A DNA stretch of 64,000 nt from the NCBI RefSeq assembly GCF_002387895.1, contig NZ_DGLI01000028.1, forward strand, positions 146,101 to 210,100, written 5' to 3'. Source of the DNA: Clostridium sp. UBA4548 (GTDB lineage: Bacteria; Bacillota; Clostridia; Clostridiales; Clostridiaceae). The notes under the pieces are model-generated. The model was not told where the DNA came from, searched no databases, and saw nothing but the letters and a program-made list of their open reading frames with translations. Shown here one piece after another: positions 54,413 to 62,351 of the stretch. The translations under genes were made by a program, and so were the position numbers. Each line of letters begins with the position of its first letter. Position 1 is the stretch's first letter.

Positions 54413-55048
54413 TTACATATTTTCTTTTACTATAGTTAATATTTCTTCTTTTCTTTTTAACCCGTCCTTAGAAAGTCTTTCTATTTCTTTTTCCATGGCA
54501 GCTTTATACTCTTCATCTTTAATGCTTGAAAGATTTATTTTTACATTTAGTATAGCTCCTTCAATAGCACTTTGAGTCATTAAGGCTGCAACCCCACCAT
54601 CAGAAATTGCATTTTTGTTTCCGTATTTAACTGAAACTAAAATACTGTCATAAAGGTTAAAGGTTTTTCTTGCCACCTCTAGAGGAATTGCAATTGCCCC
54701 TTTATAGCCTTCTTGTATCTTCTCACTTCTAATTGCCTTTTCTTCTTCTGTTTCCTTTGGAAGTTTAAAGGCAGCCATTACAGAGTTAAAAGCTTCTACA
54801 TCCTTATTCATTAAGTCTAAAAATTCATCTTTTAACTTATCTGTAATTTCTAAGTGCTTATCTACTAATGCTTTTTCCTCATCATTTAAGCTTGCATAAG
54901 CTTTTTTTCCTACAGTCAAGTTAAATACCATGGCACTTAATGCACTAGCTAAGGATGAAGCTAAAGCTGCTACACTTCCTCCACCTGGAGCTGGTGAGTT
55001 TGATCCAAGCTCTTCTACGAATTCTCTTACAGTTTTATTGTCTAACAT
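54413..55048 (-). CDS. fchA: Formimidoyltetrahydrofolate cyclodeaminase (cyclodeaminase/cyclohydrolase family)
   Basis: A 211-residue helical protein. The N-terminal FVEELGSNSPAPGGGSVAALASSLASAL is diagnostic. It converts 5-formimino-THF to methenyl-THF and ammonia, handing the histidine-derived carbon to folate. It follows hutI by 15 bases, and FtcD provides its substrate. SD AAGGAG precedes the ATG. Confidence 0.93.
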   Translation of the reverse strand: MLDNKTVREFVEELGSNSPAPGGGSVAALASSLASALSAMVFNLTVGKKAYASLNDEEKALVDKHLEITDKLKDEFLDLMNKDVEAFNSVMAAFKLPKETEEEKAIRSEKIQEGYKGAIAIPLEVARKTFNLYDSILVSVKYGNKNAISDGGVAALMTQSAIEGAILNVKINLSSIKDEEYKAAMEKEIERLSKDGLKRKEEILTIVKENM

Positions 55049-55063
55049 ATTTACTCACTCCTT

Positions 55064-56308
55064 TTAATGTTCCACTACGATTTTACCATTTTTTATAACT
55101 TTATCTATAGAATTTATACCAAAATGATAAATTAAATAATTTAAATTTTTACTACTAAAAATTGCAATGTCAGCCTTTTTACCCACTTCTATGGAACCAA
55201 TACTGTCTTCTCTATTTATTGCACAAGCTGCATTAATAGTCATAGCATTAATGATTTCTTCTGGGAACATTCTCATTCCAAAGCAAGCAAAGGTCATTAC
55301 ATTTTGTAGTGACTCCGTAGGTGAAGTTCCTGGATTACAATCTGTTGCTAGTGCTACAGCAACTCCATTATTAATCATTTCCCTTGCCCTTGCATATTTT
55401 CCAAGCATTAAATAAAAGGCTGTAGATGGTAAAAGTACTGCAACTACATCATTATCAGCTAACGCCTTTATTCCTTCATCAGAAGCTGCGATTAAATGCT
55501 CTGCAGTTGTAGCTTTTAATTCTCCTGCTAATTCTGCTCCCTTTACTGACTCTACCTCATCAGCATGAATCTTAAGCTTCAACCCATGTTTTCTTCCTAT
55601 TTCTAAAATGTTCTTGCATTCCTCTGTTGTAAAAACTCCCTCTTCACAAAAACAGTCAACGAACTCAGCTAATTTATGTTCACTTATATAAGGAATCATT
55701 TCTTCATTAATTTTTCTTATAAATTCTTTTCGATTTTCCTTATATTCCTTTGGAATTGCATGAGCTCCCATAAAGGTTGAAACTATATCTATAGGATGAC
55801 TTTCATTAAGTAACTGATTTACCTTAAGGATTTTTTCTTCGCTTTCTAAATCTAAGCCGTAGCCTGATTTACTCTCTACAGTAGTAGTTCCATGATTAAG
55901 CATAATGTCTAATCTTTTTCTAGCTTCTCCTGCTAATTCTTCAACTGAAGCTTTTCTGGTGTTTTCTACTGTACTTAATATACCTCCACCCATTTTAAGT
56001 ATTTCTATATAGCCTACCTTGTTTAATTTTAGTGGTAGCTCTCTTTCCCTGCTTCCAGCATACACTACATGAGTATGAGGGTCCACAAGACCTGGTGTCA
56101 CTGTCTTACCTCTTCCATCTATGATAGTATCTGCTTCAGCTATATAGTCTCTATATTCTTCTCCACTGCCTACAGCTATGATTTTATCTTCTCTTATTAC
56201 CACATAACCATTTTCAATGATTTTGGCATCCTTCATTTCTTCTCTTTTCTTTCTATAGCTGCCCTCACAGGTAACTAAACAGTCAATGTTCTTAATAATT
56301 ATGCCCAT
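55064..56308 (-). CDS. hutI: Imidazolonepropionase
   Basis: A 414-residue amidohydrolase that opens imidazolonepropionate to formiminoglutamate. The metal HxH is in VDPHTHVVYAGSRE, and other ligands are in KIHADEVE and ATDCNPGTSPTESL. Length is normal. It lies between ftcD and fchA in the hut operon. Confidence 0.97.
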   Translation of the reverse strand: MGIIIKNIDCLVTCEGSYRKKREEMKDAKIIENGYVVIREDKIIAVGSGEEYRDYIAEADTIIDGRGKTVTPGLVDPHTHVVYAGSRERELPLKLNKVGYIEILKMGGGILSTVENTRKASVEELAGEARKRLDIMLNHGTTTVESKSGYGLDLESEEKILKVNQLLNESHPIDIVSTFMGAHAIPKEYKENRKEFIRKINEEMIPYISEHKLAEFVDCFCEEGVFTTEECKNILEIGRKHGLKLKIHADEVESVKGAELAGELKATTAEHLIAASDEGIKALADNDVVAVLLPSTAFYLMLGKYARAREMINNGVAVALATDCNPGTSPTESLQNVMTFACFGMRMFPEEIINAMTINAACAINREDSIGSIEVGKKADIAIFSSKNLNYLIYHFGINSIDKVIKNGKIVVEH

Positions 56309-56330
56309 TAGTATCAGCTCCTAAATAAAA

Positions 56331-57227
56331 TTATTCACTTATTCTTTTTTCTAATATTTGATCCATTGAGAAGTTTTCTATTTGAAGATAGTACTCTGCA
56401 CTCTTAACTAAGGCTGCCATTGGTACAAGACCTATAACTTCACTGCCTATAACTGGTACTCCATAACGTTTTGCTTCCATTTTAACCATTTCAAAAGCTC
56501 TATATACTGCAGTTTTTTCGTAGTTTACTAGGTTCATTGAAACTTGAGCTATGTTTCTATCTTCTAATTTTACTCCCATAGCCTTAACAAATCTTAAGCC
56601 TCCACCTAAATGTCTTACAGTTTTTGCAATGGCATCAGCAATTTCCACTTTATCTGTACCTAAGTTAACATTAAAAGCTACAAGTGGTTCTCTAGCTGCA
56701 ATAGCAATGCATCCACCCTTCACATTTACTTCACTTGGACCATAATCTGGTTTCCAATTTCCTTCTTTTATTTTTGTAAAGAAACCTTCATATTGTCCTT
56801 TTCTTACAGAAGCTAAGTTCTCTCTATGTGATGCTGTAGCAGCTTTTTCATAAAGGTAAACAGGTACATTGAATCTCTCACCAATTACTTTACCAACATT
56901 ATTAGCTATTTCAACGCATTCCTCCATAGTAACCCCTTCTATTGGAACAAAAGGTACTACATCTAAAGCTCCCATTCTTGGGTGACCACCTTCATGAGTG
57001 CTCATGTCTATAACTTCATAAACCTTCTCTGCCATGTTAATTATTGCTGCTTGGAGTGCCTCTGGATTTCCAACTGCTGTAACTACAGTTCTGTTATGGT
57101 CTGCATCGCTTGAGTAGTCTAAAAGCTTTACCCCCTCAGCCTTTCTTAAAACTTCTACTATACTTTCTACTTTCGCCTTATCTCTTCCCTCACTAAAGTT
57201 AGGTATACATTCAATAATTCTCCCCAT
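56331..57227 (-). CDS. ftcD: Glutamate formimidoyltransferase
   Basis: A 298-residue protein holding only the formiminotransferase domain; the cyclodeaminase is the separate FchA. IIECIPNFSEGRD at the start and EGGHPRMGALDVVPFVP are conserved. It moves the formimino group of formiminoglutamate to THF and leaves glutamate. SD AAGGAGG precedes the ATG. It follows hutH by 46 bases. Confidence 0.96.
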   Translation of the reverse strand: MGRIIECIPNFSEGRDKAKVESIVEVLRKAEGVKLLDYSSDADHNRTVVTAVGNPEALQAAIINMAEKVYEVIDMSTHEGGHPRMGALDVVPFVPIEGVTMEECVEIANNVGKVIGERFNVPVYLYEKAATASHRENLASVRKGQYEGFFTKIKEGNWKPDYGPSEVNVKGGCIAIAAREPLVAFNVNLGTDKVEIADAIAKTVRHLGGGLRFVKAMGVKLEDRNIAQVSMNLVNYEKTAVYRAFEMVKMEAKRYGVPVIGSEVIGLVPMAALVKSAEYYLQIENFSMDQILEKRISE

Positions 57228-57273
57228 TATAAAGTCCTCCTTATATTTTTATAAAATTAAATTATTTCTTCTA

Positions 57274-58797
57274 TTAATAAGTTACTTTTACTACTTTCTC
57301 TACATTATTAACAATTGTTTCCTTAACTATAAGTTCTAGTACTTTATCTAGCTCTTTATACATAACTACATCTTTATCTATAAAATTTACAGCTTTTCTT
57401 ACTGTATCATAGGCTATTTTAGTTCCTTTTCCTAAAGTGACATTTTCTCTAAAATCTATTCCTTGACAAGCTGCTAAAATCTCAGTAGCTAAAACTCTTT
57501 CACAGTTTCTGATTATGTCCCTTCCCTTTCTTGCTGCTATAGTACCCATACTTACATGGTCTTCTTGATTTGCAGAAGATGGTATAGAATCCACACTAGC
57601 TGGATGAGCTAAAATTTTATTTTCTGATACTAAAGCCGCTGCTGCATATTGTGTAATCATAAACCCAGAGTTTAAGCCCCCATGCTTAACTAAAAAAGCA
57701 GGTAAATCATTTAGTTGATAGTTTATCAATCTTTCAAGTCTTCTCTCGGATACATTTGCAAGTTCTGCCATAGCAATACCTAGAAAATCAAAAGCTAAAG
57801 CCATTGGCTGCCCATGGAAGTTTCCTCCTGAAATTACTTGGCCTTCTTCAGTAACTATTGGATTGTCTGTTACTGAATTAATTTCAATTTCAACTTTTTC
57901 CTTTACATAGTTTAAGGCATCCTTGCTAGCACCATGGATTTGTGGAATACATCTTAAGGTGTAGGCATCTTGAACTCTTATCTCTCCTTGATTTGTAATA
58001 AGACTACTTCCTTCTACTAAATTTAAAACATTCTCTGCTGTTTTGATTTGTCCTCTATGAGGCCTAATACTATGCGTTCTTGGATCAAAGGCATCTCTTA
58101 TACCTCTTAGTGCCTCTAAAGTTAAAGCTGAAGCTATGTCTGAGGTTTTTACAAGGTTAATTCCATCATAAAGTGCAAGAGCACCTACTGCTGTCATTAT
58201 TTGAGTTCCATTAATAAGGGCTAAACCTTCCTTAGCAACTAATTCTACTACAGGAATTTCTGCTCTTTTCATTGCCTCCTGGCCAGTTAATATCTCTCCT
58301 TTATATTCTGCTTCCCCTTCCCCAAGCATAGGAAGCACCATATGAGAAAGTGGTGCTAAGTCTCCTGAAGCCCCTAAAGAACCCTTCTCTGGAATTATAG
58401 GATGAACTCCTTTGTTTAACATTTCAATAAGAGTATTTAAAGTTTCTAATCTAATGCCAGAATACCCTTTTGATAAAGCGTTGGCTCTTAGTAGCATGGC
58501 AGTTCTAACCTCATCTTTTGCCAGCCTATTTCCGAAGCCGCAAGCATGAGATATAATAAGGTTTCTTTGAAGAGTTTTACAATCCTCTCCTGATATAGTT
58601 ACATCAGAAAACTTTCCAAACCCCGTAGTAATTCCATAAACAACCTGGTCATTTTCTACGATGCTATCTACTATACTTCTTGATTTAATTACTCTTTTCT
58701 TTGCTTCTTCACTAAGCTCTACCTGATAATTTTCTCTAGCTACTTTGATAATTTCTTCTAGAGTTAAACTATTTCCATCAATCACCACTTTTTTCAT
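57274..58797 (-). CDS. hutH: Histidine ammonia-lyase
   Basis: A 507-residue MIO-dependent lyase converting histidine to urocanate. The MIO-forming Ala-Ser-Gly is in GSLGASGDLAPLSHM near residue 143, and other conserved parts are LINGTQIMTA and GNFHGQPMAL. It is the first gene of the hut operon. The next pathway enzyme, urocanase (HutU), is not in this operon. Confidence 0.97.
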   Translation of the reverse strand: MKKVVIDGNSLTLEEIIKVARENYQVELSEEAKKRVIKSRSIVDSIVENDQVVYGITTGFGKFSDVTISGEDCKTLQRNLIISHACGFGNRLAKDEVRTAMLLRANALSKGYSGIRLETLNTLIEMLNKGVHPIIPEKGSLGASGDLAPLSHMVLPMLGEGEAEYKGEILTGQEAMKRAEIPVVELVAKEGLALINGTQIMTAVGALALYDGINLVKTSDIASALTLEALRGIRDAFDPRTHSIRPHRGQIKTAENVLNLVEGSSLITNQGEIRVQDAYTLRCIPQIHGASKDALNYVKEKVEIEINSVTDNPIVTEEGQVISGGNFHGQPMALAFDFLGIAMAELANVSERRLERLINYQLNDLPAFLVKHGGLNSGFMITQYAAAALVSENKILAHPASVDSIPSSANQEDHVSMGTIAARKGRDIIRNCERVLATEILAACQGIDFRENVTLGKGTKIAYDTVRKAVNFIDKDVVMYKELDKVLELIVKETIVNNVEKVVKVTY

Positions 58798-58855
58798 TTA
58801 ATAACCCCCAATATTTATAGATTTCTATATCTACTCTATTCTTTATAAAACCCAA
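58778..58855 (-). CDS. Possible 25-codon leader ORF overlapping the hutH start
   Basis: A TTG at 58855 follows a strong AGGAGG by four bases on the minus strand. The frame (MGFIKNRVDIEIYKYWGLL...) runs 25 codons into the hutH start region. Expression is unproven. It has no His codons, so a classic histidine attenuator is unlikely; it may couple translation to hutH. Confidence 0.25.
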   Translation of the reverse strand: MGFIKNRVDIEIYKYWGLLNEKSGD

Positions 58856-59066
58856 ATAACCTCCTAAAAATATATCAAGAATATTGCGAATATTTTTAAC
58901 ATAACATCACTTTACTTTGTTAAACTTCTCATACTGCTTTTTATCTATATAGATATACCACGTCTTAGCTTTAAATAAAATTAATTTTTTCTATACTTGG
59001 ATAGCAAAATACTTTAAGGTTTCAAGTAGTAAATCTATATATGACTTACAAAATAAAAAGTCTAGT

Positions 59067-59577
59067 TCAATCTCTATCAACCTCTTTAATTTCCCCTTCA
59101 TAGAGCTTTATATAGCTATATAATGTACTTCTTGACTTAACACCTAATAATTTAGTAAACTCGACTGCTGTTATTTCTCCGAATTTCCACTTTTCATAAT
59201 ACTTCTTAAAGTCTTTGGGCAGTTATTTCACGTTCCATTTCTGCAACTGCACCCAGGATAGTTAATAAAAACTTGTATGTATCACCATTTGTGTTAAATC
59301 CTTCTTTGATGAAATGAACTACAACACCTTTTTCTTTAAAAAATTCGCATAGTGACCTAAGACCATCTACATTTCTTCCTAATCTTGAAATACTTTCACA
59401 ATAAACGTTGTCAGTTTTCTTTGCCTCTAATTTTAACTTATTTAACTTTGGTCTATCTGCGCTTTTCCCAGTTACCTTATCTATATACCTTTTATTGATT
59501 TTAATATGCTCCAACGCCATTTCTTGACGTTTTTCATCTTGCTTAATAGTAGATACTCTTTCATAGCTGTAATTCAT
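59067..59577 (-). pseudogene. Serine resolvase/invertase, broken by internal deletion and frameshift
   Basis: The N-terminal catalytic part is intact for 123 codons (SYERVSTIKQDEKRQ with the resolvase serine, SISRLGRNVDGL, AEMEREITA) and then stops. The C-terminal helix-turn-helix part (LPKDFKKYYEKWKFGEITA, GVKSRSTLYSYIKLYEGE) continues in another frame to a stop at 59067-59069. The usual linker after the catalytic domain (about 20 residues) is missing, so a deletion joined the parts out of frame. Such resolvases belong to transposons or plasmids and mark the left side of the accessory island. Confidence 0.85.
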
Positions 59578-59598
59578 AGCAACCCCTCCTATAACAAT

Positions 59599-59641
59599 TA
59601 TAAGTGTTCAAAAAAGTTATTCAACGCATTGAACACTTATA
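59599..59641. repeat. 13-bp-arm palindrome upstream of the resolvase (candidate operator or recombination subsite)
   Basis: TATAAGTGTTCAA at 59599-59611 and its exact complement at 59629-59641 are separated by 17 bases. It lies 22 bases before the resolvase start, where res sites or operators of such genes are expected. Confidence 0.6.
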
Positions 59642-59782
59642 TATCTTGATTATTATTGTTTTATAAAGGTTTATGTATATTTTTATTCGTTTTAAACATG
59701 TACATAAAAACTGTTGATAAATTGAACATATAAGAGAGTTATTTAGGGTGACAATGAGGATGTCATCAAAGGAGGTTATATA

Positions 59783-60039
59783 ATGAGGGTTAAAAGGGGA
59801 CATAAAAAAGGCATAACCTTATAATTAAAAATTCTTTAATCGTTGATATAAATCTTCCGAATGACGATATCGTTAAAAAGCCTATCAGGATAAGTGATAA
59901 GATGTGGAATGATTTTAATGATTTCTGTAGAAAACAGGGTATTTTGAATTTGACTTTAATAAAATTCCTGAAAAATAATCAAAGAATTAATTTACATTTT
60001 ATTCAAAATTATGGTAATATATATGTATATAATTATTAA
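59783..60039 (+). pseudogene. Small basic ORF, possibly ribbon-helix-helix-like, split by a frameshift at an A6 tract
   Basis: An ATG at 59783 with an excellent SD (AAAGGAGG, seven bases away) reads MRVKRGHKKGITL and stops at 59824. A tract of six A (59804-59809) lies in the middle. With one more A, the frame would continue to 60039 as an 85-residue basic protein that includes VDINLPNDDIVKKPIRISDK and MWNDFNDFCRKQG. So it is either a recent pseudogene, a phase-variable gene or a slippage-expressed gene. It lies 12 bases before the 60052 gene. Confidence 0.55.
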
Positions 60040-60051
60040 AGGAGGCTCCTT

Positions 60052-60315
60052 ATGTCCATTTTGTCAACAGTGATATCATATATTGTGTTTTGGATATTTT
60101 TAAAAAAATTTGATGACAAAATATGTAGACCGATTGAGAGTTTTATAAACAAATTTAGATATAAGAAAATTATTAAAGGTGTTGTATTAATATCATCTGC
60201 ATTTATATGGCTAAGTATGGAAGGTTACGCAGGGTTAAATGATATTCTTTGGGGTATTATTTTTGGAATGATCTTAGCAGCAGGGACTACATTCTTAAAT
60301 GTATTTAAAAATTAG
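60052..60315 (+). CDS. Small membrane protein, candidate immunity protein
   Basis: An 87-residue protein with an N-terminal hydrophobic helix (LSTVISYIVFWIFL) and two more near the C-terminus (KGVVLISSAFIWLSM, LWGIIFGMILAAGTTFL), joined by a basic loop. SD AAAGGAGG precedes the ATG. No family is recognised. It is convergent with the 134-residue putative effector and its size and topology fit bacteriocin immunity proteins; that role is inference. A strong terminator follows. Confidence 0.65.
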   Translation: MSILSTVISYIVFWIFLKKFDDKICRPIESFINKFRYKKIIKGVVLISSAFIWLSMEGYAGLNDILWGIIFGMILAAGTTFLNVFKN

Positions 60316-60320
60316 TAAAA

Positions 60321-60358
60321 AGCTAAAACATGTATTCACATGTTTTAGCTTTTTTTTA
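60321..60358 (+). terminator. Terminator of the small membrane protein gene
   Basis: AGCTAAAACATG and its complement form a perfect 12-bp stem with a 6-base loop and a run of about nine T on the plus strand. It overlaps the end of the convergent gene. Confidence 0.93.
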
Positions 60359-60760
60359 ACCTAAGTAACTAGGATCGGTTTCCCATTTACCATTAGCATA
60401 TTGTAATGCAACAACTTTAGGTGCCTCTATTGCATACCAAGACTCAAAATAATCGCCACCTGATTTTACTCTTTTATATTGATACTTTTGAGCTACTTTG
60501 GCATTTATAAATCTGCCACTATCCATTAAATCGTTTGCTAAAGAGTATGCCCTACCAGCTGCTTTAAAGTCGTATTGTATTACTGCAGACATTACCATTA
60601 CTCCAACAGCAAGTGGAGGTAGTACTACTAAAGCTTTCATTGCTAAGATTCCTAAGTTGTTAACATCGCTGGCAGCGTTTAAACATTTATCACGCAGATT
60701 TCTAGATTGCATCGCATTTACTACATTTTCAAAGTATTTAGTTTCTCCATTGTATGGCAT
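60356..60760 (-). CDS. Unrecognised 134-residue protein, putative bacteriocin or toxin effector
   Basis: The start is the ATG at 60760, seven bases after AAAGGAGA, giving MPYNGETKYFENVVNAMQ. There is no signal peptide and no double-Gly leader. One hydrophobic segment (about residues 36-62, with LVVLPPLAVGVMVMSAVI) is followed by a mixed, aromatic-rich tail (GGDYFESWYAIEAP, GKWETDPSYLG). It has its own TTTACA-N15-CGTTTTTA promoter and lies just downstream of the UviB-like holin. The context parallels clostridial toxin and bacteriocin genes released by a holin. The family is unknown to me. Confidence 0.65.
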   Translation of the reverse strand: MPYNGETKYFENVVNAMQSRNLRDKCLNAASDVNNLGILAMKALVVLPPLAVGVMVMSAVIQYDFKAAGRAYSLANDLMDSGRFINAKVAQKYQYKRVKSGGDYFESWYAIEAPKVVALQYANGKWETDPSYLG

Positions 60761-60818
60761 AAAAACATCTCCTTTAAATTTAAAATATTTTATTTTCAAT
60801 CGATTGAATTACATAAAT

Positions 60819-60848
60819 TAAAAACGAAAATTTTTGAAACGTGTAAAC
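60819..60848 (-). promoter_or_regulatory. TcdR/UviA-type promoter of the putative effector gene
   Basis: On the minus strand, GTTTACA (-35 type, 60848-60842), 15 bases, then CGTTTTTA (60826-60819). The same pair with the same spacing precedes the sigma gene. TTTACA is the known -35 element of the TcdR, BotR, TetR and UviA group. The start would be about 50 bases before the ATG at 60760. Confidence 0.75.
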
Positions 60849-60867
60849 CTAAGTTTAAAACAATTAT

Positions 60868-61098
60868 TTATTTTTTTTTAAAAACATAATCTTTAATTTC
60901 CTGTACATCGTTTTTTACATCTTCAATAATGTTAAACTTATCTGTTAGCCTAGAAATAATATCCTGATAACTTTTTTCTCTTTCATCCTGCTTAATATCC
61001 CTTTTTTCCTGAGCTTTAAGAATATAAAAAATAAGAGCAACACTCAAGGCTGCCCATAACCCTTGAGAAGCTGCTATTTTAAATAGTTCACTTTCCAT
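60868..61098 (-). CDS. UviB/BhlA-family holin-like protein
   Basis: A 76-residue protein with one N-terminal membrane helix (ASQGLWAALSVALIFYILKA, about residues 9-28) and a charged helical tail (QEKRDIKQDEREKSYQDIISRL). This is the BhlA/UviB pattern: in Clostridium perfringens uviB accompanies the bacteriocin gene and the sigma factor uviA. SD AAAGGGG precedes the ATG, 4 bases after the sigma stop. It probably releases the effector. Confidence 0.85.
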   Translation of the reverse strand: MESELFKIAASQGLWAALSVALIFYILKAQEKRDIKQDEREKSYQDIISRLTDKFNIIEDVKNDVQEIKDYVFKKK

Positions 61099-61102
61099 TT
61101 AA

Positions 61103-61663
61103 TCACCCCTTTGCGTTATCCATAACATACAGATAATTTCTAAGGGCCTCAATACCTCGCCTTTTGGTTTTATTAACAGCTTGTCTACTAATATTTAAAG
61201 ACTTGGCAATCTCAGAATCAGAATATTCAGATAAATAGCTATGCTTTAAAATTAATTTTTGTTGAGCTGTCAAAATATCCATATCAAAAAGTTCTTTTAC
61301 AAAAATATGAGTATCCATATCAACTTCAATTTTTAATATGTCTAAATTCAATTCTAACTCTTCAGTGGGTTTGAGCACGTATTTTCTAAACAAATCAATA
61401 CTTCTATGTTTTAGAAAATTAAAGAGATACTTAACTAAAGCACCTTCATGAGACTCATCAAACTTATTTATATCTATTGTTCCTAAAAGTTGAATAAATA
61501 AAATTACAAGATCTGTTTCGGCTTCTTCATAATTTAGTTTTTTAGATAATTTTTTAATTAATGGTTTAAATTTGTTAATGATCGCTAGTGAAGCATCCCT
61601 GTTACCTTCTTGGTGTAGAAGAACTAATTCATATAAAGAAGTTTCAATATCCATATACCTCAA
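61103..61663 (-). CDS. TcdR/UviA-like (group V) RNA polymerase sigma factor
   Basis: A protein of about 186 residues with sigma region 2 (DLVILFIQLLGTIDINKFDES, FLKHRSIDLFRKYV) and a region 4 HTH (YSDSEIAKSLNISRQAVNKTKRRGIEAL). Size and sequence type match the clostridial toxin and bacteriocin sigma factors TcdR, BotR, TetR and UviA. The TTG at 61663 has AAAGGA five bases upstream; GTG 61666 and ATG 61654 are alternatives. It is cotranscribed with the holin gene and is preceded by a copy of its probable target promoter, suggesting self-activation. Confidence 0.85.
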   Translation of the reverse strand: MRYMDIETSLYELVLLHQEGNRDASLAIINKFKPLIKKLSKKLNYEEAETDLVILFIQLLGTIDINKFDESHEGALVKYLFNFLKHRSIDLFRKYVLKPTEELELNLDILKIEVDMDTHIFVKELFDMDILTAQQKLILKHSYLSEYSDSEIAKSLNISRQAVNKTKRRGIEALRNYLYVMDNAKG

Positions 61664-61703
61664 CACAATCCTTTCTATTCCCTAATTAACCCATATATGT
61701 AAC

Positions 61704-61733
61704 TAAAAACGGATTGTGAAAGAAACTGTAAAC
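61704..61733 (-). promoter_or_regulatory. TcdR/UviA-type promoter of the sigma-holin operon
   Basis: On the minus strand, GTTTACA (61733-61727), 15 bases, then CGTTTTTA (61711-61704), the same as before the effector gene. It lies about 40 bases before the sigma gene. Confidence 0.75.
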
Positions 61734-62123
61734 TTTAAAAATAAGTTTTTTTGATGAGTATATAGAAATGCTTTTCAATAAATATACTTAAACTCCTCTA
61801 ATGCGGATACTTTTCAACGTAAAATAGATTTCATTTGTGACTAAAAAGCAAAAAACTCAAGAAATTTATATGTTCCTTGAATGATACGTGCCAATTACTT
61901 TTCTAAATTCTTCTATAACTAAGTATGTGGGTACTTAATTTAAAAACTATTTTTATTATATGTTTATTAAACCAAATGATAAGTTTTAATAAATACCTAC
62001 AATTTAGTACCTATTAGTGTCAGGTCAATTTCTTTTAATTTTTCTGGCCAGAAACGGCGGTTAAAAGTTTATTAAGATCAAAGATTAGTTTTTAAAAAAA
62101 TTTATTAAAGGGAGGCATTCTAT
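61734..62123. other. Intergenic region between the sigma operon and a divergent small ORF
   Basis: About 390 AT-rich bases. A perfect 14-bp palindrome (TTTCTGGCCAGAAA at 62041-62054) may be an operator. No other element is clear. Confidence 0.4.
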
Positions 62124-62327
62124 ATGCAGTGTATTTTATCATTTTTACATTCTCATTGGGACAAACTTATCAATATTGTAAGTTCATTATTCAGGTCTAA
62201 AGGAACCCTTTCCATGAATTCTTCATCAGTCTCACAAAAAGAAAAAATAACAAAAGGTTTTTTTATTAACCTGAGGATATTTAAATGTTATTTTAATAAG
62301 GTTACATACAAAAAATATAAGAAGTAG
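62124..62327 (+). CDS. Hypothetical 67-residue basic protein
   Basis: The ATG follows a strong SD (AAAGGGAGG, nine bases). The N-terminal 24 residues could form an amphipathic helix (CILSFLHSHWDKLINIVSSLF). The C-terminus is very basic (CYFNKVTYKKYKK). A 21-bp perfect hairpin follows. No family is recognised; a small toxin or peptide is possible but not shown. Confidence 0.5.
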   Translation: MQCILSFLHSHWDKLINIVSSLFRSKGTLSMNSSSVSQKEKITKGFFINLRIFKCYFNKVTYKKYKK

Positions 62328-62351
62328 TTTTATATTTTAATTATTGTTTAA

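Noticed and set aside
59690..59720. Third copy of the TTTACA/CGTTTTTA promoter
   Set aside because: TTTATG and CGTTTTAA occur here on the plus strand, but the spacing is 12 instead of 15 and the -35 block is altered.
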